DNA from: Cladosporium sp. IMV 00045
Taxonomy: Eukaryota > Ascomycota > Dothideomycetes > Cladosporiales > Cladosporiaceae
NCBI GenBank assembly: GCA_001931905.2
Contig: MSJI02000761.1
Coordinates: forward strand, 1 to 41,546
DNA: 41,546 bases
Direction of reading: 5' to 3'
The translations under genes and the position numbers were made by a program. Shown here piece by piece: positions 19,108 through 30,435 of the stretch (its first letter is position 1; each line of letters opens with the position of its first letter). The notes beneath the pieces were generated by a model. It was not told where the DNA came from. It ran no database searches and worked only from the letters and a program-made list of their open reading frames with translations.

Positions 19108-19727
19108 TCAACTACTAACAGCCCCAAAATGCCTCTGCTGCAACTGCTGCAAATGCGCCGGCTGCGGCCCGGCAGGCGTCGGCAACTGGCCGAAGAACTG
19201 CAGCGCGCGCTCGGCGGCGTCCTCGCGCGCGTTGTTGACGTACTGTCCGTCGTACCAGAAGCGCGCGTGGATCGTCTGAGACCCGATCGTTACCGTGCAG
19301 GACCAGGCTGTGCGGCCGCCTGGGAGAGTGGGTTAGTTGGGTTGGTGGTGATGGGGTGAGATGGAAAGGCAAGGGGCAAAACGACGACATACCGCGACGA
19401 TCAGAGATGATCTGGTAGTTTGGCGAGAGCGGTGTGCGAGGGCTGATTTGGCGGCAGTAGGCTGTTGGCAAAGCAAAAAGTGATTGTGGTTAGCTTTTGC
19501 CGACTTTGGTCAAGGGTCTTTTCTTCTTTGGGGGCTGAAGCGTGGGGGATGTGTGGGTGGGCGGGTGAGTTTCAGGCGAGCGGAGCGGGACGAGGAAAGA
19601 CGCTATGGGAAGGCAAGGAAAAGGGAAAGACGACAGCACACGTACTGTTCAGCCTGTCCTGGTGCTGCGACTGGGCCGCTGGGGAAAGGGTGGAAGAGGA
19701 GCTGCTGGAAGCTGCCGGGGACGACAT
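19108..19727 (-). CDS. Small dsRNA-binding-fold (dsRBD-like) protein
   Basis: Spliced CDS: complement(join(19108..19319, 19393..19461, 19646..19727)), 120 residues. Two introns (184 nt with donor GTACGT and acceptor AACAG; 73 nt with donor GTATGT and acceptor CCCAG), both in phase 1, restore the frame. After a Ser-rich start (MSSPAASSSSS) comes one domain with the alpha-beta-beta-beta-alpha order of a dsRBD: RLNTYCRQIS helix, PNYQIISDRRG strand, TAWSCTVTIG strand, IHARFWYDG strand, then NAREDAAERALQFF, equivalent to the usual K-A-A-A-x-x-A helix. The tail is rich in Gln and Pro. The lysines that contact RNA in canonical dsRBDs are mostly lacking in the last helix, so RNA binding is not assured and a protein-interaction role is possible. 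I know no functional name for it. Confidence 0.82.
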
Positions 19728-22700
19728 GCTGTTGTTCTGTCAAAGGCGGGGGGTTTTCCTGGCGAGGGACAAGAGAGCGAGGGAGCAGGAAGGAAGGAAG
19801 AAGAGAAGTAAGGTCCGGACCGGTCCTCGAGGTGGGAAGATAGGCGATGTGGGAGAGGCGTTCGGTAAGGCTGGCGAGTCGCAGCAGCAGTAGCAGAGGG
19901 ACCAGAGACCGAGCACGGGCTGGGTTCTGTCTGCAAGTCTTTGAGCTAAGGCGAGGAGTGGTGGAGAAAATGGTTGAGTGGAGGGATTGCCAAACGTCGT
20001 GGAGCCTTGGAGAGAGAGGGGCGGAATGGCACCAGAGGAGGGAAATGTAGGTATCGGTGATGAATAGGAAGCCTTGCCGACGTTATGGAGAAGTGTGATC
20101 GGTTGTGGCTCGGTGTCAGGGCTGCAATGTATGGCACGCACGAAATGTATGGGAAAAGGCGTTGCAGTGCAGGAAGAGGATTGGAGGAAGAGAGGAAACG
20201 AGAAGGTAGAATTGACTTCTTTTAGTTTCAGGTAGTTTGTCTTTTGGTCGACATTCTCTCCGAAAGGACGTCCTGCCTGCAGTTCTTATAACCCTGCCTT
20301 TTGCATGGGGAGACATGGGTATTGGGGGTGCGCCATGCCAGACGCAACCTACGTATTCGTTTGCTTCGCCGCGCTGTTCCTGCGTAGCCGTGAGTAGCAG
20401 CCCACACGCAGCACCACCTACGTTACCGGTCGACTTGTTCGCTGTTCGTTCTGCCCAAAGGCGCCCGTCAGGACCCTACTAGAGCCACGTCAACGGAACG
20501 GCAGACGGGAAACTGCCTGGCCTGGTCTGCCGCCCTGTCAGCTGGCCGTGGTCTTTGGGGAGGAGGGGTTGTTTGCCGGGTGAATATGCAATCGGGCATT
20601 TCGTTCACCGAAACAACAAGGGCAAGAATACCAGCCGGACGGCGCCGGATTTGACGGGGGGTGACTGGTCTGTCTTGCTGTTGGAGAACGGGTGGTGGTG
20701 GGAAGGGTATGTATCGAATTGTAGGGCTGGGAGGGGAGAGATGAGGGGCGGGCCTTTCTTCCATCCACCATGGGGACAAACAATGACAGCGTTTTCGTCC
20801 AACTGGGAAAGCTGTTCCCCTGCGGGTCCTGCAAGCGAATGAACTCATTTTGGCACTTGTTGCTTGATCAACAGCTGGGGGGCCGACTGCTCGTGTTCAC
20901 ACGTTCATTCGCATCTCGGCACTGTCAAGCTCACTGCCGTGCCAGGCATGCAGTGTAGTGATGCAACCCGCAGACAGCGGTTCACGCTGAAGGCCCGGCT
21001 CGAAGGATTGGGCCGCACCGGAGCCAAACAATATGGAAACGCAGCAGGTGGCAGGGTGCATGAGTGGATTTGTTGACGGGCAAGGATGGGCATCGCAACA
21101 ACTCCACTCTCGCCAGACTTGTGATGAAACCAACAGCCGGGGTGTAACCCACCATTCAGCTGCCAAAGTCAGCACGAGACCACGTTCTCAACTTCGTGCG
21201 GCCGCCCACATCGTGCGCATTAGCCCGGTGGGCGAGGGCGAGGAAAAACAAAAACAAAATGTAGCAGCAAGCACTTGTAATGGTTTGCTCATGAGTGATG
21301 ATGCGGTCGGTTCCAGGGCTACCTGGCCGCTGCTGCTGCGGCTGCATGGGTGTCGGTCGGCCGGTCCCAACGGGCTCATGCAAGCCATCTGCGCCACTAA
21401 AATGCGAGTCAAGGAGAGGGTTGTTAGGCATGACATGCCCCTCCAAGAAAATGTGCAATGCAGTCTGCAGCCATCGTTCTTATCTGATACAGTGATACTA
21501 GCAAATGCGTTCATGCACCGAAAAGGACCGTGTCGCAGCCTCGCGACGAAACCAAGGTGGGTTCTTTTCTCTCACCGAATTTTCCCACGCCAGTTGCGCG
21601 CTTTCCGCTCGCGTGCATGAAGAACAGATAGCATGGCTTGAGGTAGAAACAAGCCACTACTGTATCTGACGGGCTGCGAGCCAGGTAGCCAAAGCCTGCG
21701 CTGCGCCAGCGGACGCGGATGCCCGGTTACACGCATGCCTGCCCAGCGGTGTGTTTGAATCGAAGATGCCTTGCGCGCACACGGAGTGGAAACAGGAAGA
21801 CGCGATGCGATCGAGCTGGATTCCCGCATGTCGTCTGTTTGTCAGCCCTGAGGCGGTCAAGCAGGAAAAGGGAAAATGATGAGGGCGTTGGCGTTGCGGC
21901 TCTGGGACGCAATGCGCGTGTCCCGTGCGACGCGAGGTGTCAAAGGGCTCGCTACATATGTCGTATCATCTTCCTTGTGCGATGGCAAAAAAGAAGCAGA
22001 GAAACCAACCCATGGTCCGTCGCGTCGGGTGGAGAGTTTGCGTGCGCCGCCTGGGTCAAAAGGGAAGGTCCTTGTAACCAACTAGACAGGTAATCACTCA
22101 CATTCCCAGGAGCCGACACAGTAAGGTAGGTATACTTTGCATCCGGGTTTGGGCGCGTGTGCAGGCAGACCGCTGCTGCTGCTAATGCTTCTGCGCGTGA
22201 GCGTGCGTTGCGCTCGTGCAAGATTGAGTCGGGGAAGAGTAAGTGGTGCATCCAAAGGATCAGTAAGCACCATCACGGCATCGTAGGTTTTCATCTGGGA
22301 ACAGCCTGCATTGACCAGTAGTAGCCAGTGAAGCAGGATGCCATATTACAATTTTCCCTCCCAGCAGCGGTGGTTCGATGGATCGATTCTCGCATTTTGC
22401 TAGGTCCGGGCCCGGGGTTTTCCTCGTTTGCGTACAGGGCAAATCTGACCAGGATTGACGAGGCGAAAAATGTTGTTTGGCATTTCACTTTCTATCGAAA
22501 GTTGGCGGTGGCACACGAACGCGGGTTCCTGCCTTTTCCGCGATCTCCCAGAAGATTTCTGCTCATGTTGCCTTTTATTTGACACTCCCTCCCAATCCCG
22601 TTCCCTCGTAAGCGCGTGTCGTGGGTGATTTCCTGCAAGGTCCAGGTACGTACTTACGTATACCGTATACATAAGGTAACTCGTCCAACGAGTCCCAGGT

Positions 22701-23665
22701 AAGGCAGGGCGCGGAAAGCAGCATTCGTTTGTTGCACAATAGCAATATAGCGACGGGACTGGAAAGAGTATTTGTTTGCGTGTTACGCATCTTATCTCAT
22801 GAAGACGGGCACGGGCAATCAATCGCGTTACGGAAAACGAGACGGGGATTGCGAAGCCTTGGTGTTCGCGAGGCCCGGCAGATGATGGCAGGGTGATAAA
22901 AGTCTAAAGGGGCGGTGAGAGCGGGCGAGCGCGAAACCTACAGCTCGTGTTTAGTTGCAGATCGCCTTTCGTAGAGGAGCGAGGGTGTTGGTCACCAGAT
23001 TTCCCTTTTTGCTACTTTTATGTATAGAGACGAAGGGACGGACAGTAGGGAAATGCGGTCAGGTGACTGTTGAGTAATCAGTCGAGCGTGAGGTCAAATG
23101 ATTCTGATCATCACAAGAATAGTTGATGATTTGAGGGACAAGAGCAGAGAAGCACAATAGACTCCACAGGTTACAGTATCGTAATATAGAAGATTCATAC
23201 ATGCATAGGTTCGAAGAGAACAAGGTAGACCGAATGACACGAAGCGAAAATCCCAGCCAGCCTGCCTGCCATTCCTCATAACCGCCGTCGCCGCTGCGAA
23301 AACAACAGTCATCTCCGGCCAGGCGATGGAGCAATGAATGCATAGTTAAAGCCCAACCCTATGATGAGAACACCACCAAACGCCCAGACAGACCCAGTGC
23401 CGCAGAATCGTTCGATTTCGTGACAACCTCCCTGGGAAGGTGCGTGAAAAGCTTGAATAGCAATACAATGTGTCGAAAAGAAGCAACACGCCAATCGACA
23501 GCGACGTGTGATGATGAGAGGAATTGAGCAAAAAGTCGTGCTTTCGACTCACGGGAACTGTTGGTGAGGAAGTGTGAGCTGCTGACGAGGGAGCCGTGGC
23601 TGTTTTTCTCCGGCTGTGACAAATATGCGGTGGTTGCAAAAAATGTAGTAGGAAGGAGATGGTGC

Positions 23666-23717
<52 letters not shown>

Positions 23718-23863
23718 AGAAGGTAGAGTCGTACTGTACGCGCGGACGTTCACGCCACAGACTAGAGTTGTGAGATAACAGGGAAGTCGCACCGACGGTC
23801 ACGACAGGGGGTGTGACCCGACAGTAGGACCGGGCGCGTTTTGATGGTTCCGAGTCGGCTACG
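19728..23863. other. Long gene-poor stretch (about 4.1 kb)
   Basis: This lies upstream of the dsRBD gene (-) and downstream of the 470-residue protein gene (-). Many open frames of 60-195 codons appear on both strands, the longest at 21033-21620 (+). Their composition (Arg, Ser, Cys, Ala; no hydrophobic periodicity) looks like chance, none carries a motif I know, and I found no splice chain linking them. It could hold a long 5' leader, a non-coding RNA, enhancer-like control DNA or a decayed element. It includes a 16-copy GAT microsatellite near its right end. Confidence 0.5.
23667..23714. repeat. GAT trinucleotide microsatellite, 16 copies
   Basis: Sixteen perfect GAT units (ATC on the - strand). 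It lies about 150 bp downstream of the stop of the 470-residue protein gene and outside any supported exon. Depending on frame it gives false poly-His, poly-Ile or poly-Ser tracts on the - strand. Confidence 0.93.
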
Positions 23864-25333
23864 TCAGGAATCGTAGCTGCTTTGTCTCGTCGATGCGCTG
23901 TGTGTCTGTTGTGACGAGTTGGGATATCCGTGGCTCGTCGATGGGCGACTGGTGGTGTAGCTATGCGAACGGCCGGGGCGGAACATCTCGTTGATCAGAC
24001 GCTTGGGCCCGACGTACTCGACTTTGGGCAAGATGGAGGCTTTCACTTGCTTGCTTTGGAAGCGTTCGCGGATCGTGTTATCGACGAGTGCCATGATGCC
24101 GGCCGAGACGATGACGCTGGGGATAGTGTTAGTGGGAAACTTCACGGTGAGTGTAGTGAATGCGGCAACTTACTCTGACACGTCCTTCTGGCTTTTCAAG
24201 AGTCTCTCATCGGTAATCGACATCGAACACGGTGCTATCCACCCACCCTTGGCTTCTTCCTCACGGACTTCTGACCGCGTGAGGGCGATGGGCATGATGT
24301 ATGCAAGGACGTGCTCGCTGCCAGCTTTGCTGAGGTGAAACGAAACTTCCACATGATCTCCCCTATGCTGAACGACGCGCTTCCAGGCATAGTGCACACC
24401 CCAATAACTGAACTCGTAGCGCTTGCCTGCTTTCGTACCTACGCGTTTGACGTCGACTTGTGCATAATTGGAGAATTCCAACTTCATGGTGTGTGACGTG
24501 TTCTGTTGAGATTTGGGGTCTTCACTCGCGGGAGTAGGTTCGTGGTCAAAGTCGACAGAGTGCATTGATCCATACCCGGAATCATTTCGCTTGAGACTTG
24601 ACATGGTGGGAGTCTTTGTGCTGGAATTCTGACGCATACTGTTCAGCGCATTGCTGAGAGAGCGCTGAAACCCGGGTCGTTTCTCAGGGCCTGACTTTTG
24701 AGACTTCAACACGGAATGGCAGACTTCTCGGCCAGAATCTCTGCAGTACCGACGAAGCGAGAACGCGCGCTCTTTCAAGTCGTGCATGCGAAGATGAAAC
24801 AGAGTCATGTCAAACCTGCGTCCGCTCGCAGACACCTCGGTGTCCACGCGCAAATTCATGTTCCCGTCGAGAGTCTTGTCATCGTGGCGAATGATGAGTT
24901 TTCGACTTGAGGGAAAGAGCTCGGAGAAATCTGAGGGCGTCGCCGGGACGGCATACTGGTACTCGTTCGCGGTGTATTCGGGCAGCTCGAACTCATCGAG
25001 ATCTTCAATCAGGTCCTCCTCGCTGGGGACGGTGGACGCATACGTCTCAACCGACGCCCGCGGACTGGCCTGCGGCTCCTTCTCCGGGAAGAAACGCACT
25101 GGTTGCCTTTCTAATCTGCCATGGCAGGTCTCGTGGTGTCGCAGGCTGGGCCTTGCAGGGTAATGCGAGTCATTCGAGTAGGCCGTCGCAGCGGTGCGAT
25201 ATGATCGATCGCTGTCGGAGGTACGGTGAGAGTCCTCGCTACTTGTGTTGGACAGGTATGAGCGGTCGTTCTCATAGGCATTCCTCATGTCGGCGTACTC
25301 TGCACGTTGCCGGAGTACGTGCGACGAGGCCAT
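23864..25333 (-). CDS. Conserved-looking fungal protein of unknown function, 470 residues
   Basis: Spliced CDS: complement(join(23864..24116, 24174..25333)), with one 57-nt intron (GTAAGT, branch CACTAAC, acceptor CCCCAG; phase 2). The start is ATG 25333; the frame is open upstream only to a GTG. I do not recognise a named family. The N-terminal third is Ser/Tyr/Asp-rich and probably disordered (ENDRSYLSNTSSEDS). An acidic segment (SEEDLIEDLDEFELPEY) leads into a compact block with SDFSELFPSSRKLIIRHDD and NMNLRVDTEV, then RFDMTLFHLRMHDLKERAFSLRRYCRDSGREV. A Ser-rich linker follows, and then a second beta-rich block (MKLEFSNYAQVDVKR, YEFSYWGVHYAWKRVV, HVEVSFHLS). The C-terminus has a helix (GIMALVDNTIRERF) and a Ser/Thr/His-rich tail. 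No signal peptide or membrane segment. Two folded blocks separated by disorder suggest a regulatory or scaffold role, inference only. Confidence 0.85.
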
Positions 25334-28300
25334 GCTGACTCTTGCTGTCGCAGGTGTTGGAGAGTGGTGGAGAAGGGCAGAAAGATGGGTCTTGCTGCAG
25401 AGAGTCGAGGCCGCTAATGTAGACGAGCAACGTTGTAGCACCTGCGCTACACGGTGGCGGCTGTCTATGCCGATTGGCGTGGTGATGACTTCGTAGCGCT
25501 TGCGATCGAGCGCGTAAGAGGCATGCGATGGGGTGTTGCAAATGATATAAGAGTGCGTCGCGTTGTGCCCCTTGTATGTGTGGTGCTGGGCGGTCTAGAC
25601 TTTATTGGGACGGCATGGCTGCGGGAGGAGAAGGTACATGGAGTTAAAGAGGAAGTGTATGGCGCGCCACGATTCTGGGGCGGAAGTATGTATCTCAGTC
25701 TCTCAAAGAAATGAAGTGACCGAGAGTAAGGGCGAGGTGAGATGAGAGGGGATGTATGTAGCACAGAGGTGGCGAGGTCAGCAGTTTTGGGGGTGGATGA
25801 GTTTGAAGGGTGGTACAGAGCGGTGCAGGGGACGAGTTTAGTATAGTATAGGTGCGTGGGTGATAAGTAGTGCTCGCAGGAGCAGGCAGAACAGCACGCG
25901 ATGCGCAGGCAGTCGGACTTCCGCCAACCATGATGAACAGACTGGTAGGCAATCGCCGACCTTACTTCTTAGGCGAAACAAGAACAAGTCACGACAAGAC
26001 AAGACAAGACCGACAGGGTCATCATCGTCAGCGCAGCACCTCGGCAGCATGCACAGACAACAATCATCGTGACCATACCAGCGAGACCAGATCCCCTCCG
26101 CAGGCATGCGAGATGTGGTTTGAGGCAACGGGCGCGGGCGGAAACGGGTCTGGGGGAATGGAAGGAATGGAATTTGAGTGGAGTTGATTAATCGCCCGGT
26201 GATAATTGATGGGGGGCGCGTGGATTTACTGGGCGACTGCTGGGTGACTGGCCGCCCGGCGATGCAGCCTGCAAGCCAACTCACGCCCGACACAGCGAAT
26301 CATCACGCCTCCCTCTCCCCTCCCACCACCACCACCACATCCCGCACTACTACTCCCAAGCGACCACGCATCTTCACGCGCCACCACGCCGGCGTGCTTA
26401 TGCCCGCCCGCTTCTCCCTCCGTCTTCCCATCGTGTACACCGTAGGCCTTCGCCGTCGCAGTAGTGTCATCACAGTATTGTCATCACAGTATTGTCATCA
26501 CAGTATTGTCATCACCTCCGGGAATCCTGCCGTCGGCGCGACTCCTCTTGGCTGGATTGCAACGTAGCAAAATAGCCATCATCGCTCGATCCAGCCGTCG
26601 GACATGCCCTGTCGTAGCATACCAGCCATGTCATGTGTCGTGCTCACGTATGCAAATCCGTTGTCTACCATCGCCCGGAACCCATAGTCAGATCAGGCAA
26701 AAGCCACGCCTGTCCTGTATCTACATCCAATACCAGTCGCAAGGCGGTCTTGCTTTTGCTGCAGAAGACGACGCGAGAGAACATGCACCGCTATATGGCA
26801 CAGTCCATCCGTACCAAAGAAGAGAGGCATCCAACGTTGGCAATCGAAGATGCAAGTCGATTCGATGCGATGCGATACGATAGAGCACCACCCGCGTGGC
26901 ACTGGGAAAAGCGTATCCCACCCACCAACTTCGAACCCATGCAGCTAGTAAGCTCTAAGCGAACAAACCTCTGCCAGTCGACTAGCCAGAGCACATGTAC
27001 TACCAAATCAATAGTTTCGACTCCCCCATCACGCCTCCAAGAAGCAGCAAAAAGGTAACAATCGAACGCCACGTCTTCATCGACTGGTGACTGTATTCAT
27101 TCTAGCGCCGTGCTTCGCCCCGATCGATACGTTGCTCTTCTGCCACGCGGAATGTATGCGGCAGGGAAGCAAGGGAATCGAACATCCACGCAACCGGAGA
27201 AGATTCCAACTTTCATGAATCCGCGCCATCGTACTTTCTGTGGCTCCCCATCAAAAAGCGATCACAACAAGGGTAATAAAGGGTTCGGTCCCAGATCCGT
27301 CCCGTCCTCGTGCTCCCAGAGCCAGAGTTCTCGCCCAGGAACGCGGAAGTCAAAATGCGACGCCCACTCCCCATCCCGCGAACCTTCCAAAGAAGAACGC
27401 TGATTGACAGCGTCTGCCCGTGGGCTTGCCTTTATTGCCGGACGTATCACGTTTGCGAGGCCGCGGAGTGAGGGACAGCAATAATGGAGGATCGAATGCA
27501 AGATCTCTCTTTTCTCATCAAATGACAGCAAGCTCAGCTTCCCCGCCAAAAACATCAACCCTGCTATCACCCTCTCCGTCATGCAGCGCGCGTTTGGCCG
27601 AGCGAAAACGAACGTGTGATATCTTATGAACCATGCCTGCCTATAGCACCATCGACCCCTCCACCTCTCCTCCCACACGTATACGCGAAACACAGCCCAC
27701 GCGTGCATGACGAGCGACCATACTCCCACCTTCCGAAGAGGAGGGGCCGACAGAGCTGATGCGAGCTGGGTACTAAGCCTGCAACTCGCGCGGATATTGC
27801 ATTAAAAACACAGGAGCCCTTCCTCTTGTAGTCTCTGATTTCGATCTTGCCCACGAATTGGGGGCAGAAGTTTATGCGTGTGTATGTGTGCTTTTGGTCG
27901 CTTGGCCCGCGCATGCACATGTCACAGTAGTTAGTAGTAAGAAGGCCATCATGTTTACTTCCTTCCTTGCCCTATCGAAATTGAAGCGTGGTGATCGGCG
28001 CTCATCGCCTAACGAATTTTGTTCCTCTTCACGAATGAGAAGGGATTGTATGGACAAAAGACCCTTCATTGTCCGCCTCGATAGCGCGATGGACGGAGGG
28101 AGGGAAGGTGCGCTGCTGATCTTGAGAATCATTCGTTTGGAGAACATGTTCGTGGAACGTGTGGCGATCCCTTGCCTCTCTTTCAAGGACCTACGCCCGA
28201 GGCGACTTCAGAACATCACAGCATCGGAGGAAGACAGGTATCTGCCAGAGATCCTGTAACGGCGTAGGACATCTCACGTCTTCCAATTCGCTGGAGGTTC

Positions 28301-30435
28301 CGAGTCGAAAACTACAGTACCCTCACATAATCAGCGTCGCGGCGATACGTATCGCCACTGCTCCCCATTGAGCGGCCTCATCTCACCATACCATCGACCA
28401 CCGGCCAAGACCAATTCTAGTTTCGCAAGCTATCACCCGCCCTACGGCGAGCTGCGAGGCTGCGCTTCGCTGCTTTGCTGCCCGAGCTAGTCTGCTATAC
28501 GCCCGTTTGTCAAGGCGAGCGAGCAAGCGAGGGATAGTTGAAAGTCTTCAAGAGCTTCCCGCTCGATGTAGGTGGAATCGCAAATCTCGAGTCCCGCCGT
28601 GCTGGCTCGGTCCACGTGTAGTGGCTTTTTCTTTTCTTTCTTTGGCTTTCGTCACGGGAGGCGGCATTCGCCTTGTCGCCTTGTCGCTTTGCTGTCTGCA
28701 AAGGTTGCGTTGCTTTTAGCCGTAAGGCGGTGAGGTGACGTAGAATGGTGCATTGTTGGTGTGGAAAATGTAGAGTGATGCCTATTTGTTCGTGATGCCT
28801 GTCGAACTCCCTTGCGTGGCGTGCCCTTGCGTTGACTGTTGGCTGGGAATATTGCCACGGCATCTGCTGTTCACCGAAGTCGGGCGCAAGAAGGTGCTGA
28901 GCTGAAATGGTGCATCCCGCGCGCGTGTCAGCTCATTTGTACCTCAGCTCTGATCAGATACTTCGGAACTGATTCTGAGGACTCTTCAGCTTTTCTTTTG
29001 TAGTGCTCTTTTTTCGGATAACGACCGAGTTGCCCTTTTCACAACCAATGCCTCGACTTTCCTCTGCGGATACCTTAGGGCAAGTCTTCTGAGACTGAAC
29101 GAGTGATGGAAGCCGCTTTCTGGAGCGTCTGATGTAGCGTTCTACCAAAGCTGTTTTCTGGGCGCAGCGCATTCAGCTTTGAGATTATGCGAGGCACGCT
29201 CGGTCAGCTATGCTTGCAGGTGACAAGGTGAGGTAAGAGGACGACCGTGGATCCGTCGGGCAAAATGGCGAGCAGGTTTGCCGCCGCATTCATCGTTGGT
29301 CCAGCGACACCGGATGCGTTCATATTGGCGGAAGATGTGGCGTAGTGTCATTGGCTAATGTGGGAGGCTTGACCGCGCTGTTTCTGTAAAAATCAAGAGC
29401 GCCTGTGAGACTTTGATGCGCGTGACCTTGATGAGAGCCAATGCTGCTTCGAAGACGACGAAGGCGGTGATGTGAAGGTGGTGTCTCTCTCCAAGTTCAG
29501 ATGCTTAGGGGTGTCGAATCAGTACCACCAGGAACCGCGGTGCTGGTTTGTATCGGGGCATTCACCGAAATATGCACTGCTTTGCGATGCAGATGGATGC
29601 TTTGTGATCGTTTGATGCGCCAGTCTAAGTCGATAAACCCTCTGTATCGAATGATAGATACCTGCCCACATGTTGAAGGGGACATGAGTCCTCAATGGCT
29701 GATCTGGTTTGCGTGGTGCTTCGTTGATATCTTCCAAGGACGAGGCGCATGGAAGAATCGTCGTGGACGGCGTGCCATACGTCTTTGCGAACACCTCTCG
29801 GTTTGACTTGCCTTCGGATGCTTTGCTCATGATGATGTTGCTTCAACTGAATGCTGTGCAACAAGTAAACAGGGCGCTGAGGTTCCCTGAACAGGATCTC
29901 AGACGTGACTTCGCTCAATGCCATAATACCTTCGACCAAGCATAGCTCATGATCCAGGATCCATCGAGCAGACACAGTTGGTCACGTGAATCGTTCAGTT
30001 GAATTACGGGTGACATTTTCCATCAATACTCCCGTACTGACACCGTCTCCGCAAAAGCTGTAGATGCACAGTGAGTGTTGATATTTCAATGCCCACCTTA
30101 CCTGGGTTGCATGATCTCAAAAAGGGATTTGGTGTTCAAACAATATGCCTAGAGACTGTACGCAACGGTACAATAATGATTCGATATTCCGATGTTCGTG
30201 GTGACGCGGGAAGAGCGTGAAAGAGGGACGAGACGAGAAGATGGACTTGTTGACGATGGGCTGATCGACTTTTGACAAGCTGTCACTTTTGGCAGGCAGT
30301 CGTTGGAGGTCGGGCTTTCACATGCGCTCCTGCTTCCAGCTCCATGCCTTTACAATGCGTGTCTCGATTCATGTAGCCGGCGTACTGTTTAATTTTCCAC
30401 TCTCTTCACATCCCGTCTGATATACCAAAACCACC
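25334..30435. other. Long gene-poor divergent intergenic region (about 5.1 kb)
   Basis: The largest stretch without a supported gene, between the start of the 470-residue protein gene (-) and the start of the Mob3 gene (+). Open frames up to about 155 codons occur on both strands, for example 27262-27729 (-) and 29625-29975 (-). None has a family motif or a convincing splice pattern. CT-rich and GA-rich patches, short AAGAC iterations near 25995-26015 and a 14-bp minisatellite are present. The part next to 30436 should be the Mob3 promoter and leader. Confidence 0.5.
26465..26515. repeat. 14-bp tandem minisatellite
   Basis: The unit TGTCATCACAGTAT occurs three times perfectly (26465-26478, 26479-26492, 26493-26506) and is followed by a partial fourth copy (TGTCATCAC). 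It is outside any supported gene. Each unit holds the core TCATCA next to ACAGTAT. It may be simple slippage or a repeated protein-binding site. Confidence 0.92.

Noticed and set aside
18923..19279. Open frame with poly-His (+)
   Set aside because: The His run is only the ACC microsatellite, and the rest is antisense to the dsRBD gene.
21033..21620. 195-codon ATG open frame (+) in the 4.1-kb gap
   Set aside because: No motif, no coding-like composition and no splice partners. This length is expected by chance in GC-rich DNA.
27262..27729. 155-codon open frame (-) in the 5.1-kb gap
   Set aside because: Trp/Arg/Cys-rich, chance-like composition and no family resemblance.
29501..29975. Overlapping open frames on both strands near 29.5-30.0 kb, possibly a gene remnant
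   Set aside because: I could match neither strand to a family and saw no conserved splice signals, so I cannot support a gene or pseudogene.
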